Source: Clostridiaceae bacterium (GTDB lineage Bacteria > Bacillota > Clostridia > Tissierellales > Sporanaerobacteraceae). Taken from it: a stretch of DNA of 64,000 bases. The notes beneath the pieces were generated by a model. That model was not told the origin of the DNA, made no database searches, and worked only from the letters and a program-made list of their open reading frames with translations. Below, piece after piece: positions 1-8,079 of this stretch. Positions within the stretch are counted from its first letter, which is position 1. Every line of letters starts with the position of its first letter. Where the stretch lies: contig JAHXQP010000024.1 of the NCBI GenBank assembly GCA_019391515.1, positions 1 through 64,000 of the forward strand, read 5' to 3'. The translations under genes and the position numbers were made by a program.

Positions 1-153
1 GAAACTTGCTGAGTCAATATTTAATGTTTGTACATCAATTAGTATTTCGTTGTCATAGATTTCCATATCGTTACTAATTTTAAATGCTGGTTGTGGTAAT
101 ACACCCTTTGGTTCTAAAACTCTGTGTGTTCCATAAGGACAACCTTTTTTCAT
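1..153 (-). CDS. kdd: L-erythro-3,5-diaminohexanoate dehydrogenase, N-terminal 51 residues
   Basis: This is the 5' end of a gene that runs off the left edge. The peptide begins MKKGCPYGTHRVLEPKG and continues with a PQPAFKISNDMEIYDNEI segment, which I recognise from memory as the start of Kdd. Kdd is the NAD(P)-dependent dehydrogenase that deaminates 3,5-diaminohexanoate in lysine fermentation. The start is an ATG at 151-153 behind a strong AGGAGG site at about 161-168. A consensus sigma-54 promoter lies about 80 bp upstream and a sigma-54 activator gene comes next, which fits control of a catabolic operon. Only 51 residues are visible, so the assignment rests on N-terminal similarity. Confidence 0.8.
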   Translation of the reverse strand, partial: MKKGCPYGTHRVLEPKGVLPQPAFKISNDMEIYDNEILIDVQTLNIDSASF

Positions 154-233
154 TATGCTCTCCTCCTTATTATAAAAGTAGATAAACTGTGTTTGCCAAT
201 ATATTAACAATTCACAACGCAACTATAAAATAA

Positions 234-249
234 TGCAACTAACGTGCCA
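234..249 (-). promoter_or_regulatory. Sigma-54 (-24/-12) promoter for kdd
   Basis: On the minus strand the sequence reads TGGCACG, four bases, then TTGCA. This matches the sigma-54 consensus TGGCACG-N4-TTGCW exactly. It lies about 80 bp upstream of the kdd start and points into that gene. The neighbouring gene encodes a sigma-54-dependent activator. Confidence 0.85.
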
Positions 250-315
250 AAAAATATGAAAACTTGTTAAACCTCTTTAAATTGGGTATAAGTATTTTTT
301 GAAGGAAAATAAATT

Positions 316-373
316 GTGCCAAAAACGTTTTTTTAGCCTAATATTCGGCATTATTCTACTAAAGTTTTGGCAC
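316..373. promoter_or_regulatory. Inverted GTGCCAAAA/TTTTGGCAC repeat, candidate upstream activator sequence
   Basis: GTGCCAAAAAC at 316-326 faces GTTTTGGCAC at 364-373. The pair lies roughly 70-140 bp upstream of the -24/-12 promoter, a usual distance for a bacterial enhancer. A second copy of part of this sequence (actaaag..t.ggcacta, 358-375) recurs at 1821-1838 upstream of the activator gene. Binding is inferred from position and symmetry only. Confidence 0.45.
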
Positions 374-380
374 TAAATTT

Positions 381-1781
381 TCATTTTAAATTATATTTAT
401 TTATTTTGTATTGAAGGGTTTGTCTTGGAATTTTAAGCATTTCCGCTGTATGAGTTATGTTTTCGTTATTTGTTTTTAAAGCATTTAATATTATATTTTT
501 CTCAGTATCTTCTAAAGTCTCTTTTAAGGATTTTGTTCCATTCTGTCTAATATTCTTTTTATAATTTCTAAATTTAGGAGTTAGATGTTCTACTTCTATT
601 GTTTTTACATTATAAATACTCATTATCCCTTCAAGTAAATGCTCTAATTCCCTAACATTTCCCTCCCAATCATATTCGAAAAATATTTTCATAACCTCAT
701 TAGAAACATTTTCTACATTTCTCCCTAATTTTTCATTAAATTTTTTGATGAAAAATTTAGTCAGTATAGGAATATCATCTTTTCTTTCTTTAAGAGGAGG
801 TATTTCGAAGCTCACTACATTTAATCTGTAATATAAATCTTTTCTCATTTGCTTCATCTCTACTGCTTCTTCTGGAGGTACATTGGTAGCTGTAATAATC
901 CTTACATCTACATCTATAGTTTTTATGTCCCCCACTCTTCTTATAACATTGTCTTGCAACACTCTAAGAAGTTTTGCCTGTAATTCTAAAGGCATTGAGT
1001 TTATCTCGTCTAAAAACAATGTTCCACCATTGGCTAATTCAAATAACCCCGGTCTATCTTCAGCTCCTGTAAATCCTCCCTTTACAGTTCCAAATAGTAT
1101 TCCTTCTAATAAATTGGCGGGTAAAGCTGCACAATTTTGAGCAATAAAAGGTTTACCTTTTCTAGAGCTTGCATTATGAATAGAGTGGACAAACAATTCC
1201 TTTCCCGTTCCTGTATCTCCATATACTAGAACAGGGGCATCTGTGTCCGCAGCCCTAAGTGCTAAAGATTTAAGAGCTAACATTTCTTTGTTCTCCCCTA
1301 TTATATCCATGAATGTGTATTTAGCTCTTTTATTCTTTTTTTCCTTTTTTTCTTTATTCTCTTTTTTCTTTCCATTGTATAATTCATCTTGTAATTCTAC
1401 TATAGTTTCTGACATTTGTTTTACTTGGGTTATATCTCTTGATATTTCTAGCGCACCTACAATTCTTTTTTTAGACTTTATAGGTATGGATGAATTTATA
1501 GTGGTTATTTTTTTACCTTTATAGTTTATAAAAGTCTGTTCTACATTTAATATAGGTTCTCCGGTTTTCATAACGGTGAGAAGGGTACTGGTTTCATATG
1601 AAAGGGAAGGATATACCTCTAATATATGTCTTCCTATAGCTTTGTCCCTATCTATATCGTCGATAAGTTGAGCAAATCTATTATAATAGACTATTCTACC
1701 ATTCTTATCGATAATATGGATGCCTTCATCGATATAGTCTAATATCTCATAAACATTTTCCTTTATAAAACTATCGTTCAT
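381..1781 (-). CDS. Sigma-54-dependent transcriptional activator (PAS-AAA+-Fis)
   Basis: The 466-residue protein has a PAS domain at about residues 10-110, a Lys/Glu-rich linker and an AAA+ sigma-54 activation domain. The AAA+ domain shows Walker A (GDTGTGKE near 188), the sigma-54 contact loop as GGFTGA near 235 instead of the common GAFTGA, and Walker B LFLDEIN. A Fis-type helix-turn-helix closes the protein. I chose the ATG at 1781 because AGGAGGTG precedes it; the frame is open six codons further upstream without a site. The layout is that of RocR-like regulators of amino-acid catabolism. Its position next to a sigma-54 promoter on kdd suggests that it activates lysine fermentation genes. 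The PAS ligand is unknown. Confidence 0.85.
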   Translation of the reverse strand: MNDSFIKENVYEILDYIDEGIHIIDKNGRIVYYNRFAQLIDDIDRDKAIGRHILEVYPSLSYETSTLLTVMKTGEPILNVEQTFINYKGKKITTINSSIPIKSKKRIVGALEISRDITQVKQMSETIVELQDELYNGKKKENKEKKEKKNKRAKYTFMDIIGENKEMLALKSLALRAADTDAPVLVYGDTGTGKELFVHSIHNASSRKGKPFIAQNCAALPANLLEGILFGTVKGGFTGAEDRPGLFELANGGTLFLDEINSMPLELQAKLLRVLQDNVIRRVGDIKTIDVDVRIITATNVPPEEAVEMKQMRKDLYYRLNVVSFEIPPLKERKDDIPILTKFFIKKFNEKLGRNVENVSNEVMKIFFEYDWEGNVRELEHLLEGIMSIYNVKTIEVEHLTPKFRNYKKNIRQNGTKSLKETLEDTEKNIILNALKTNNENITHTAEMLKIPRQTLQYKINKYNLK

Positions 1782-1820
1782 TCTACACCTCCTATACATG
1801 CTAGGTTTTGGGCAGCAACT

Positions 1821-1848
1821 ACTAAAGATTAGGCACTATTTAGTGCCT
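1821..1848. promoter_or_regulatory. Palindrome AGGCACTA-TT-TAGTGCCT upstream of the activator gene
   Basis: An 8-2-8 palindrome at 1831-1848 overlaps a copy (16 of 18 bases) of the sequence at 358-375 beyond the other end of the activator gene. It lies about 40-65 bp upstream of that gene's start, so autoregulation by the activator is possible. A T-run follows on the plus strand, so it could also act as a plus-strand terminator, but no plus-strand gene leads into it. Confidence 0.4.
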
Positions 1849-1865
1849 TTTTTATATTAATAATA

Positions 1866-2672
1866 CTAAAGTACTTCTATATTAACCTTTTGAATTGTGG
1901 CAATTTCTTTTCTTAGTATATTTCCTCCTATTCTTCTAAACTTTTCTGGATCATCACTGACATAGAACTCATATTTAGCTCCATCTACTTTTTCGGATAA
2001 AAGTCCTTCTTCTTTAAGAAGTTTTTTAGTACATTTTGCTGTTTCATAGGCTGGATTTATAAGTTTAACTCCATCTCCTGCAACTTTTCCTACAGTATAT
2101 CTAAGTATTGGATAGTGGGTACAACCTAAAACTAAAGTGTCAATAGTATGTTCTTTTAATTCTGAAAGATATTTTTCCGCTGTTATAAAGGCCACATCTG
2201 TATCTTCCCAGCCTTCTTCTACTATGGGAACAAATAGAGGACAAGAAATTCCAATTACTTCTGATGAAGGATGAGCTCTTCTTATTTTCTTCTGATAAGC
2301 TTCACTATTTATCGTTCCTGTAGTACCTATGACACCTATTTTATTATTCTTTGTTGAAGATACTGCTGCATTAGCTCCTGGATCTATTACTCCTAGTATA
2401 GGAACTTCAAAAGCTTTCCTTGCTTCTTCCAAAGCCATAGCACTAGCGGTATTGCAGGCTATTACTATTGCTTTTATGTCTTTACTTAAGAGGAATCTAA
2501 TGCATTGAAAAGAATATTTTATAACTGTTTCCCTCGACCTAGTCCCATAAGGGATCCTAGCTGTATCACCAAAATATACTACATCTTCTCCTGGAAGTTG
2601 CTCCATTATTTCCTGAAGGACTGTAAGTCCACCGATTCCTGAATCAAAAACACCTATGGGCCTATTGTCCAT
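1866..2672 (-). CDS. murI: Glutamate racemase
   Basis: This enzyme interconverts L- and D-glutamate to supply D-Glu for peptidoglycan. The 268-residue protein has normal family length. The N-terminal VFDSGIGGLTV motif, the first catalytic cysteine in ACNTAS (Cys73) and the second in GCTHYP (Cys184, with His186) are all present. The ATG at 2672 follows AAAGGGGGAATTTTA. That ribosome site lies inside the 3' arm of an 18-bp hairpin (2675-2719), which may limit translation. The gene lies downstream of ypeB in the same orientation. Confidence 0.95.
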   Translation of the reverse strand: MDNRPIGVFDSGIGGLTVLQEIMEQLPGEDVVYFGDTARIPYGTRSRETVIKYSFQCIRFLLSKDIKAIVIACNTASAMALEEARKAFEVPILGVIDPGANAAVSSTKNNKIGVIGTTGTINSEAYQKKIRRAHPSSEVIGISCPLFVPIVEEGWEDTDVAFITAEKYLSELKEHTIDTLVLGCTHYPILRYTVGKVAGDGVKLINPAYETAKCTKKLLKEEGLLSEKVDGAKYEFYVSDDPEKFRRIGGNILRKEIATIQKVNIEVL

Positions 2673-2674
2673 TA

Positions 2675-2719
2675 AAATTCCCCCTTTTATCTATATTGTA
2701 CAGATAAAAGAGGGAATTT
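2675..2719 (-). promoter_or_regulatory. 18-bp hairpin enclosing the murI ribosome binding site
   Basis: The arms at 2675-2692 and 2702-2719 are complementary over 18 bp with a single G-U pair and a 9-nt loop. The 3' arm on the minus strand contains the GGGGG Shine-Dalgarno sequence and ends two bases before the ATG. No long U-tract follows, so it is a poor intrinsic terminator. Occlusion of the ribosome site is inferred. Confidence 0.6.
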
Positions 2720-2731
2720 ACAACTACTTTT

Positions 2732-4096
2732 TTAAAATGTCAATGTGCCATTTTCGCTTTTAATTATTTGAAGTATGTCTTCTTCCTTTCCATTAAGAGC
2801 ATTTATATAAATAATAAAATCTGAACCTTTATATTTTCCTTTAAATTCATAACAAAGTATTTCTTTACTTCCTCTTGGTATCATTGCCAATCGAGTACTG
2901 TCTATATCAAAATCTATTTTTACAGATTCTCTTGCTTTTTCTGGAGTAATCTTTGGCTTTGGTATATCTCTTTTTTGATGGTTCATAAGGTAAGCAGATG
3001 AATCAAAGCCTATTATTTCTCCATTGTCTAATGCTACCTTTAATTTTATGAGATCTGGATAAACCGTTACATCCCCTTCTTTATGAGCAAAGTTAAATAC
3101 TGCTACGCCATCATATTTTAAAGAATAATTAGGCTCCATATTTGTAAATCCTTTTTCTTTTAAAAATTTTGCCGCCTCTTGTTCTGCCTGTTTCATGGAT
3201 AGGTTGTTTTTAGAAACCCTTCTAGGGTTTACCATCCATACTACATTGCCTCCTTGTTTACTTACTCCCATATATATGGCCATATCTTTTGAAGTGTTTT
3301 TAGGTAATACATTAAATGTATGGGATGGTATGGCAACTTTAGAAATATCTTTTCCTTCTTCAAAGGAAGTTATTTTATCTACTTTTTTATCTCCTACAAA
3401 TTGTTTTGCAATTCTTTTGGCCTCATCTCTTGTAACTTTTTTATTTCCTAATCCTACAGGCTTTTTGTTTAACCTTTGATCTGAATAAGGTCCATCATAT
3501 ATTAATTCTGGGGATTTCCCCATCTGTTTTTCAAAACTTACAAGCCTTGTTTGTAACATTTCTTTGTTTGCCTGTTGTAATTTATTCCTTTCCCTTGCAC
3601 TAGTTCTTGAAGCATTAAAGTCTCCTTCTAATACTTTATCGTGTAAAGCAGATAGTTCTTTATTAAAATTTGATGTATTTCCTTGAAGGTTAAATAACGT
3701 CTCTCTTTGTTTATTAGTCAGTTCTTCACCATCTAAATGATTTTGTATAAGAGAATAGCTATAGTCCGCTACTTGGGTTAAAAACTTTTGTGTTTTTGCT
3801 ATATCTGCATGGGTTACTGGCATTTGTGATAATTTATCTTGAGCAAAATAAGCTTCATTCATAACTTGAGATAACAATAGAATATTTTGCTCTTTAGAAT
3901 CTGACACTAAGGCTTTAGAAAGAGATACTTGCACATTTTCCACATGCTTTTTTGTGTCATAAAAAAGTCTTTGATAGTGGTTGGTTAGTGCTTTTTCATA
4001 GTCATTCTTTTGATTGAACTGATTATATCCCCATACCAATGCTATAACGAGTACCAAAGACAACACGGTAGGAATTATCCATCTTCTTTTATCCAC
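2732..4096 (-). CDS. ypeB: Spore germination protein YpeB
   Basis: YpeB partners the cortex-lytic enzyme SleB in the spore; each protein stabilises the other. The 454-residue product has one N-terminal membrane helix (about residues 8-24), a long helical region and PepSY-like repeats in the C-terminal half. The start is a GTG at 4096 behind AAGGAGGG. It lies 12 bp after sleB, the usual sleB-ypeB arrangement. Transcription late in the forespore is expected from the family; I did not identify a sigma-G promoter with confidence. Confidence 0.92.
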   Translation of the reverse strand: MDKRRWIIPTVLSLVLVIALVWGYNQFNQKNDYEKALTNHYQRLFYDTKKHVENVQVSLSKALVSDSKEQNILLLSQVMNEAYFAQDKLSQMPVTHADIAKTQKFLTQVADYSYSLIQNHLDGEELTNKQRETLFNLQGNTSNFNKELSALHDKVLEGDFNASRTSARERNKLQQANKEMLQTRLVSFEKQMGKSPELIYDGPYSDQRLNKKPVGLGNKKVTRDEAKRIAKQFVGDKKVDKITSFEEGKDISKVAIPSHTFNVLPKNTSKDMAIYMGVSKQGGNVVWMVNPRRVSKNNLSMKQAEQEAAKFLKEKGFTNMEPNYSLKYDGVAVFNFAHKEGDVTVYPDLIKLKVALDNGEIIGFDSSAYLMNHQKRDIPKPKITPEKARESVKIDFDIDSTRLAMIPRGSKEILCYEFKGKYKGSDFIIYINALNGKEEDILQIIKSENGTLTF

Positions 4097-4108
4097 TAAA
4101 ATCCCTCC

Positions 4109-4852
4109 TTATATTCCAAACCAGTGTTTACCTATTTTAAGTGTTACTTTTCTAGACCAAATCCATTTACTAGTAGCTGTGGCTGGATTCCAATAGTAGA
4201 TACAACCATAAGTTGGATCCCACCCATTTAAAGAATCTCTTGCTGCCTTAATAGAGTCTTTGCCAGGTGCTAAATTTATCTGACCATCTGCTACTGCTGT
4301 AAAAGCTAGCGGTTGATATATAACTCCTGCTACTGTATTAGGAAAAGATGGATGTCTAACCCTGTTTAATATTACTGCTCCTACTGCTACTTTCCCTACA
4401 TAAGGCTCTCCCCTTGCTTCTCCATGTATTGCTCTTGCTAGAAGATATACATCGTCTTTTCTATTGATTCCTGCCGTAGACGTAGCAGGAGCTGCACCTC
4501 TTGAAGCAGTTGCAAAGTTTAGTCCCATAGCCCTTGCTGTAGACAATCCTACAACTCCATCTACCTTTAGTCCATTTTTACTTTGAAATCTTCTTACAGC
4601 CCTATAAGTATCTGCTCCATATATACCATCTACCTTGCCGTTATAATATTTCCAATTTCTTAATTTCCACTGAACATCTTTAACATCTTGACCAGTAGTT
4701 CCCCAATATAGTACTTTTGAACCTTGATAATATTCATATTTTGATGAACTTTCTACAGGTTTTTTAAATTCATAAAAAGTAATTATGGAAAAAAAACTTA
4801 TTGCCGATAAAAATATGGCAAGAAATCTTTTATTAAGTAATCTTTTTTTCAA
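4109..4852 (-). CDS. sleB: Spore cortex-lytic enzyme SleB
   Basis: SleB is a lytic transglycosylase that degrades spore cortex peptidoglycan during germination. The 247-residue protein has an N-terminal membrane or signal helix, a peptidoglycan-binding domain (GTTGQDVKDVQWKL and following) and a C-terminal Hydrolase_2 domain containing HGEARGEP with the expected catalytic Glu. I set the start at the TTG at 4852 because GAGAGGAGG precedes it. The frame is open for 46 more codons, but that stretch carries the terminator of the upstream gene. ypeB follows closely. Confidence 0.93.
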   Translation of the reverse strand: MKKRLLNKRFLAIFLSAISFFSIITFYEFKKPVESSSKYEYYQGSKVLYWGTTGQDVKDVQWKLRNWKYYNGKVDGIYGADTYRAVRRFQSKNGLKVDGVVGLSTARAMGLNFATASRGAAPATSTAGINRKDDVYLLARAIHGEARGEPYVGKVAVGAVILNRVRHPSFPNTVAGVIYQPLAFTAVADGQINLAPGKDSIKAARDSLNGWDPTYGCIYYWNPATATSKWIWSRKVTLKIGKHWFGI

Positions 4853-4948
4853 AAGTATCCTCCTCTCAATTAACAAATTATTTTCTTTCTTATTTTTTGT
4901 AAAATTGCAATTTTTATTCAAGAATATCAAGAATATAAATTTAATATA

Positions 4949-4982
4949 AAAAAGGCGAGCCAAAGTTACTTGACTCACCCTT
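4949..4982 (-). terminator. Intrinsic terminator after spoIIR
   Basis: On the minus strand a GGTGAGTCAAG / CTTTGGCTCGCC stem with G-U pairs is followed by TTTTTT. It separates spoIIR from sleB. Confidence 0.7.
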
Positions 4983-5762
4983 TTATTCAATTACAAACAT
5001 TCTCGCCATTTGAGTTTTTGTTTTCTCAAATAATTCTGCTATTTTTGATTTTAAAACTATCTCTTGTTCTTCTTCCTCTTCTTTTTCTACTACTATAGTG
5101 CCTGTTTTTTGTTCACTTTCTTGTTTTATTTCTTCTTCTAAATTTTCTTCCTCCATCTCTTTTACTTCAGTTTCTTCTTTTTCAGTTTCTTCTTTTTCTG
5201 CTTCTTCATCTTCCTTTTCTTGTTTGCTAATTTCTTCTTTGAATTCCTCTTCATCTACTGAAGATACACTATGGGTTATATCTACAAAGCATAGGGGCGG
5301 AAACATTACACACCACCAATTTTTGCCTTTTCCTTGTCCTATGACTACTTTCAATGCTTCATATTCTCCCGCAGGCAATGTTAAATCTCCATAGGTCTTT
5401 GTAGGGAAATTGTCATTTCCCAAGGAAACTTCCACTTTATAATCCTTCCCCTCTTTTTTTATTTGATCTTCTGCTATGTTTTTAATCTTATTTAAATTTT
5501 TTTCTATTATTTTTCTAGATTCATCTATATTTTTGGATTTATCAAATTCTCCTCCAACTTCTTCTAATATCCTATCCCTGACTTCTAGTTTTAGTTCTTG
5601 GTCAGGTGTCGAATCACTATTTGCTATAACATGAAACCTTATTATATTCTCATTTTCCTGAAAAGCCGCTTCTTCTTTTTCTAAAGATATATATGGGAAT
5701 ATTATGTATATTATTAAAACTGTAATTAAAGAGCATATAAGAATTGTCTTTTTATGTTTCAA
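4983..5762 (-). CDS. spoIIR: Stage II sporulation protein R with a Glu-rich insertion
   Basis: SpoIIR is secreted by the forespore and triggers SpoIIGA to process pro-sigma-E in the mother cell. The 259-residue protein has an N-terminal membrane helix (about 7-24), the conserved FHVIANSDS..DQELK segment and the WWCVMFPPLCFVD signature (149-161). Residues about 171-235 are an unusual Glu-rich stretch between the signature and the C-terminal KIAELFEK helix, making the protein longer than most homologues. The start is a TTG at 5762 after AAAGGAGG. Confidence 0.9.
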   Translation of the reverse strand: MKHKKTILICSLITVLIIYIIFPYISLEKEEAAFQENENIIRFHVIANSDSTPDQELKLEVRDRILEEVGGEFDKSKNIDESRKIIEKNLNKIKNIAEDQIKKEGKDYKVEVSLGNDNFPTKTYGDLTLPAGEYEALKVVIGQGKGKNWWCVMFPPLCFVDITHSVSSVDEEEFKEEISKQEKEDEEAEKEETEKEETEVKEMEEENLEEEIKQESEQKTGTIVVEKEEEEEQEIVLKSKIAELFEKTKTQMARMFVIE

Positions 5763-5857
5763 TTTTATTTCCTCCTTTTTCCAACCTTGTCCATCTTCTT
5801 TTTCTTTATCTATTACTAAGTATTGGCTGTTTTAATTTTTTTATTCATTTTTAACAA

Positions 5858-6982
5858 TTATTTTGTAAGTCCAGTTCTCCTTATCTTAACATCAGCATGG
5901 ACATTTATATTTAAAGTAGGAAATATTTCATCCCAATCTCCTTCTACCTTTTTCCAAAGATCAGGCTCAAATTTACTTATATGTTCCCCTATACATAAGA
6001 TATCTGCATTATATTTATTTTGAAGTTCTCCTATTATCTTTTCTAAGTCTTTCTCTATCTTATTCTTAACCCTTTTTTCCACTGTTTTTAAAAATTCTTG
6101 ATTAAAAGCGTTGGTATCTCCTTCATATTTATATTCTTGGAGATAGCCTTCGGTAAATATATTTATATCTACATTTATATTTTCATTATCTAGATAAACA
6201 TCTTTTTTACACATGCCATTAGATATTACATAGGAGACTACAGTATCTTTATAATAAGTATCTATTATATCAGACGTAAGATTCCCTTTAGCCAGTGCAA
6301 CTAAACTATTTTCATATTCTCCAAGCCATCCTATCAATTTATAGTCTTTTATAATAGCCGCCCCGGATAGTTTAAACTCGTCTTTTTTAGGTACAGTCCT
6401 AGGAGCCATAGAGACATTAGAAACTTGTAAATCTTTCATAATATCTGAAAAAGTTTGGGCTGTAAATCTTGAAGCTACTTTTTTATTTCTAAGCATACTA
6501 TTTAAATATCCACCTACTACAAGCTCTTGCTCAGTCTTTGTACTCAGAACATCCTTAGCTTTTCCTTGGGCTACAACTATTTCAACCTTCCTATTTATCC
6601 TAGGATCTCTTCCTAATCCATCAAAAAACTCTTTTATTTTATCTGGTTCTTTTAACAATTCTTCTCCTATAACTATTACTTTCATATGTCTAAAAAATAG
6701 AGGTTTATCTAATCTAGTAGTTAGCTGCCTACTACCATCAAAAGGTGTTTTTGCAACGGTAGATTTCATAAATTTAGCTTCTTTTTGGCTTTCACCTTTT
6801 TTTATGGAAGCAATATTCGGATAGACATATGTAATTAAATAGTCGTTTTCTATATTTGGATCTTCGTTCAAATCTACTCCCACCGCTGTGACAAATATTC
6901 TTTCATTTATTTCCATTACATCCCAGCAACCTGTGAGAAAAACTGCCATCAAAGCTATTATTATTATTAAGTATTTTTTCAT
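5858..6982 (-). CDS. gerC: Germinant receptor C subunit, Ger(x)C lipoprotein
   Basis: This 374-residue protein is the lipoprotein subunit of a tripartite spore germinant receptor in the inner spore membrane. It has a signal peptide ending in the lipobox LTGC followed by WDVMEINE, the typical start of the Ger(x)C family. Its ATG overlaps the gerB stop codon (ATGA), so translation is probably coupled. It is the last gene of the operon 2TM gene-gerA-gerB-gerC. The germinant cannot be predicted from the sequence. Confidence 0.92.
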   Translation of the reverse strand: MKKYLIIIIALMAVFLTGCWDVMEINERIFVTAVGVDLNEDPNIENDYLITYVYPNIASIKKGESQKEAKFMKSTVAKTPFDGSRQLTTRLDKPLFFRHMKVIVIGEELLKEPDKIKEFFDGLGRDPRINRKVEIVVAQGKAKDVLSTKTEQELVVGGYLNSMLRNKKVASRFTAQTFSDIMKDLQVSNVSMAPRTVPKKDEFKLSGAAIIKDYKLIGWLGEYENSLVALAKGNLTSDIIDTYYKDTVVSYVISNGMCKKDVYLDNENINVDINIFTEGYLQEYKYEGDTNAFNQEFLKTVEKRVKNKIEKDLEKIIGELQNKYNADILCIGEHISKFEPDLWKKVEGDWDEIFPTLNINVHADVKIRRTGLTK

Positions 6983-8070
6983 GCCCTTTTCCTCCTCTTC
7001 AGAAGGGATACTATAAGTAATATTATCGGCCCTATGATTATGGCAAAAATGGCTAAGTATCTTACCATCATATCCATAGTTGAATACACTTGGCTTAAGC
7101 TTTCAGGGATTAATGATATTATCATCACTATAGGTATAAGAGGCAGTACAAAAAAATTATGTTTTCTAGTATTAAACAAACTAGACAATACAACCCCCCC
7201 TGTATACATTAAAGGTCCCATAGTAGCAAATACTATAAGTACCCAGGTAGCCATCATAATTCCATCTAAATTTTCTATGAAAAATCCTGGTAACTCTATT
7301 TCTCTCATAATAGAAATAGAGGGCCATATTTGTTTTTTTAGTTCATGTATTCCAAATTGGCTAAGGGTTATAAAAAATGTAACTAGATATATAAGGGTAG
7401 TATAAAATATACCAATAAAGCTGCTTTTTAAAGCAGATTTGCTATCTTCCACATATGCTAAAGCTATAAGTATTATTTCAAATCCTACATAGCTAAAAAA
7501 AACAGTTCCTATTCCTTCGGGTATATCTTTTATATTAAATCTAAAAGCAGGGAGTAAATTAGTGAGATCTAGTGTAGGCAATGAAAGTATAACAAAAATT
7601 ATAGTTGATATAGCTATAATATGTAGTATCAAAAAAGCCATTCTAGATATACTTTTAATATCGCCTCTTCCTATATAAGATGTAGCCAAAAGCATTGTAA
7701 ATATTATAACTTCTATTGGTGTGTTTGGCAGAAGATAGGCTTTGATAACCTCTCCAAAAATTCTAACTACAAAGGATAATAAAACCATAAAATAAAGTAA
7801 ATATATAGTACTGAATATTTTAAATAACATATTTCCAACCACTTCTTTTCCATATTCATAAAATATTCTTCCTCTATACATTTCTGCTAATTTGTTCATT
7901 ATATATACAAAGGGTAAGGTTGCTAATCCTCCAAGTATAATAGCAATCCATCCAGCATTATTCATAATATCAGCTATAGAACTAGGTAAGGACAGTATTC
8001 CTACACCTATATTAGTAGTTATAATAAGTGCTTTTAATTGACCATTAGATACCTTACTATGTTCTTCCAT
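6979..8070 (-). CDS. gerB: Germinant receptor B subunit, endospore permease family
   Basis: The 363-residue integral membrane protein has about ten hydrophobic segments and belongs to the amino acid/polyamine/organocation transporter-like GerAB family, which binds small germinants. It begins with a short cytoplasmic stretch before the first helix (LKALIITTNIGVGILSLPSS), typical of GerAB proteins. It lies 9 bp after gerA and overlaps gerC by 4 bp. Confidence 0.92.
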   Translation of the reverse strand: MEEHSKVSNGQLKALIITTNIGVGILSLPSSIADIMNNAGWIAIILGGLATLPFVYIMNKLAEMYRGRIFYEYGKEVVGNMLFKIFSTIYLLYFMVLLSFVVRIFGEVIKAYLLPNTPIEVIIFTMLLATSYIGRGDIKSISRMAFLILHIIAISTIIFVILSLPTLDLTNLLPAFRFNIKDIPEGIGTVFFSYVGFEIILIALAYVEDSKSALKSSFIGIFYTTLIYLVTFFITLSQFGIHELKKQIWPSISIMREIELPGFFIENLDGIMMATWVLIVFATMGPLMYTGGVVLSSLFNTRKHNFFVLPLIPIVMIISLIPESLSQVYSTMDMMVRYLAIFAIIIGPIILLIVSLLKRRKRA

Positions 8071-8079
8071 ATTATCACC

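Noticed and set aside
5098-5394. Ser-rich plus-strand frame within spoIIR
   Set aside because: Antisense shadow of the Glu-rich insertion.
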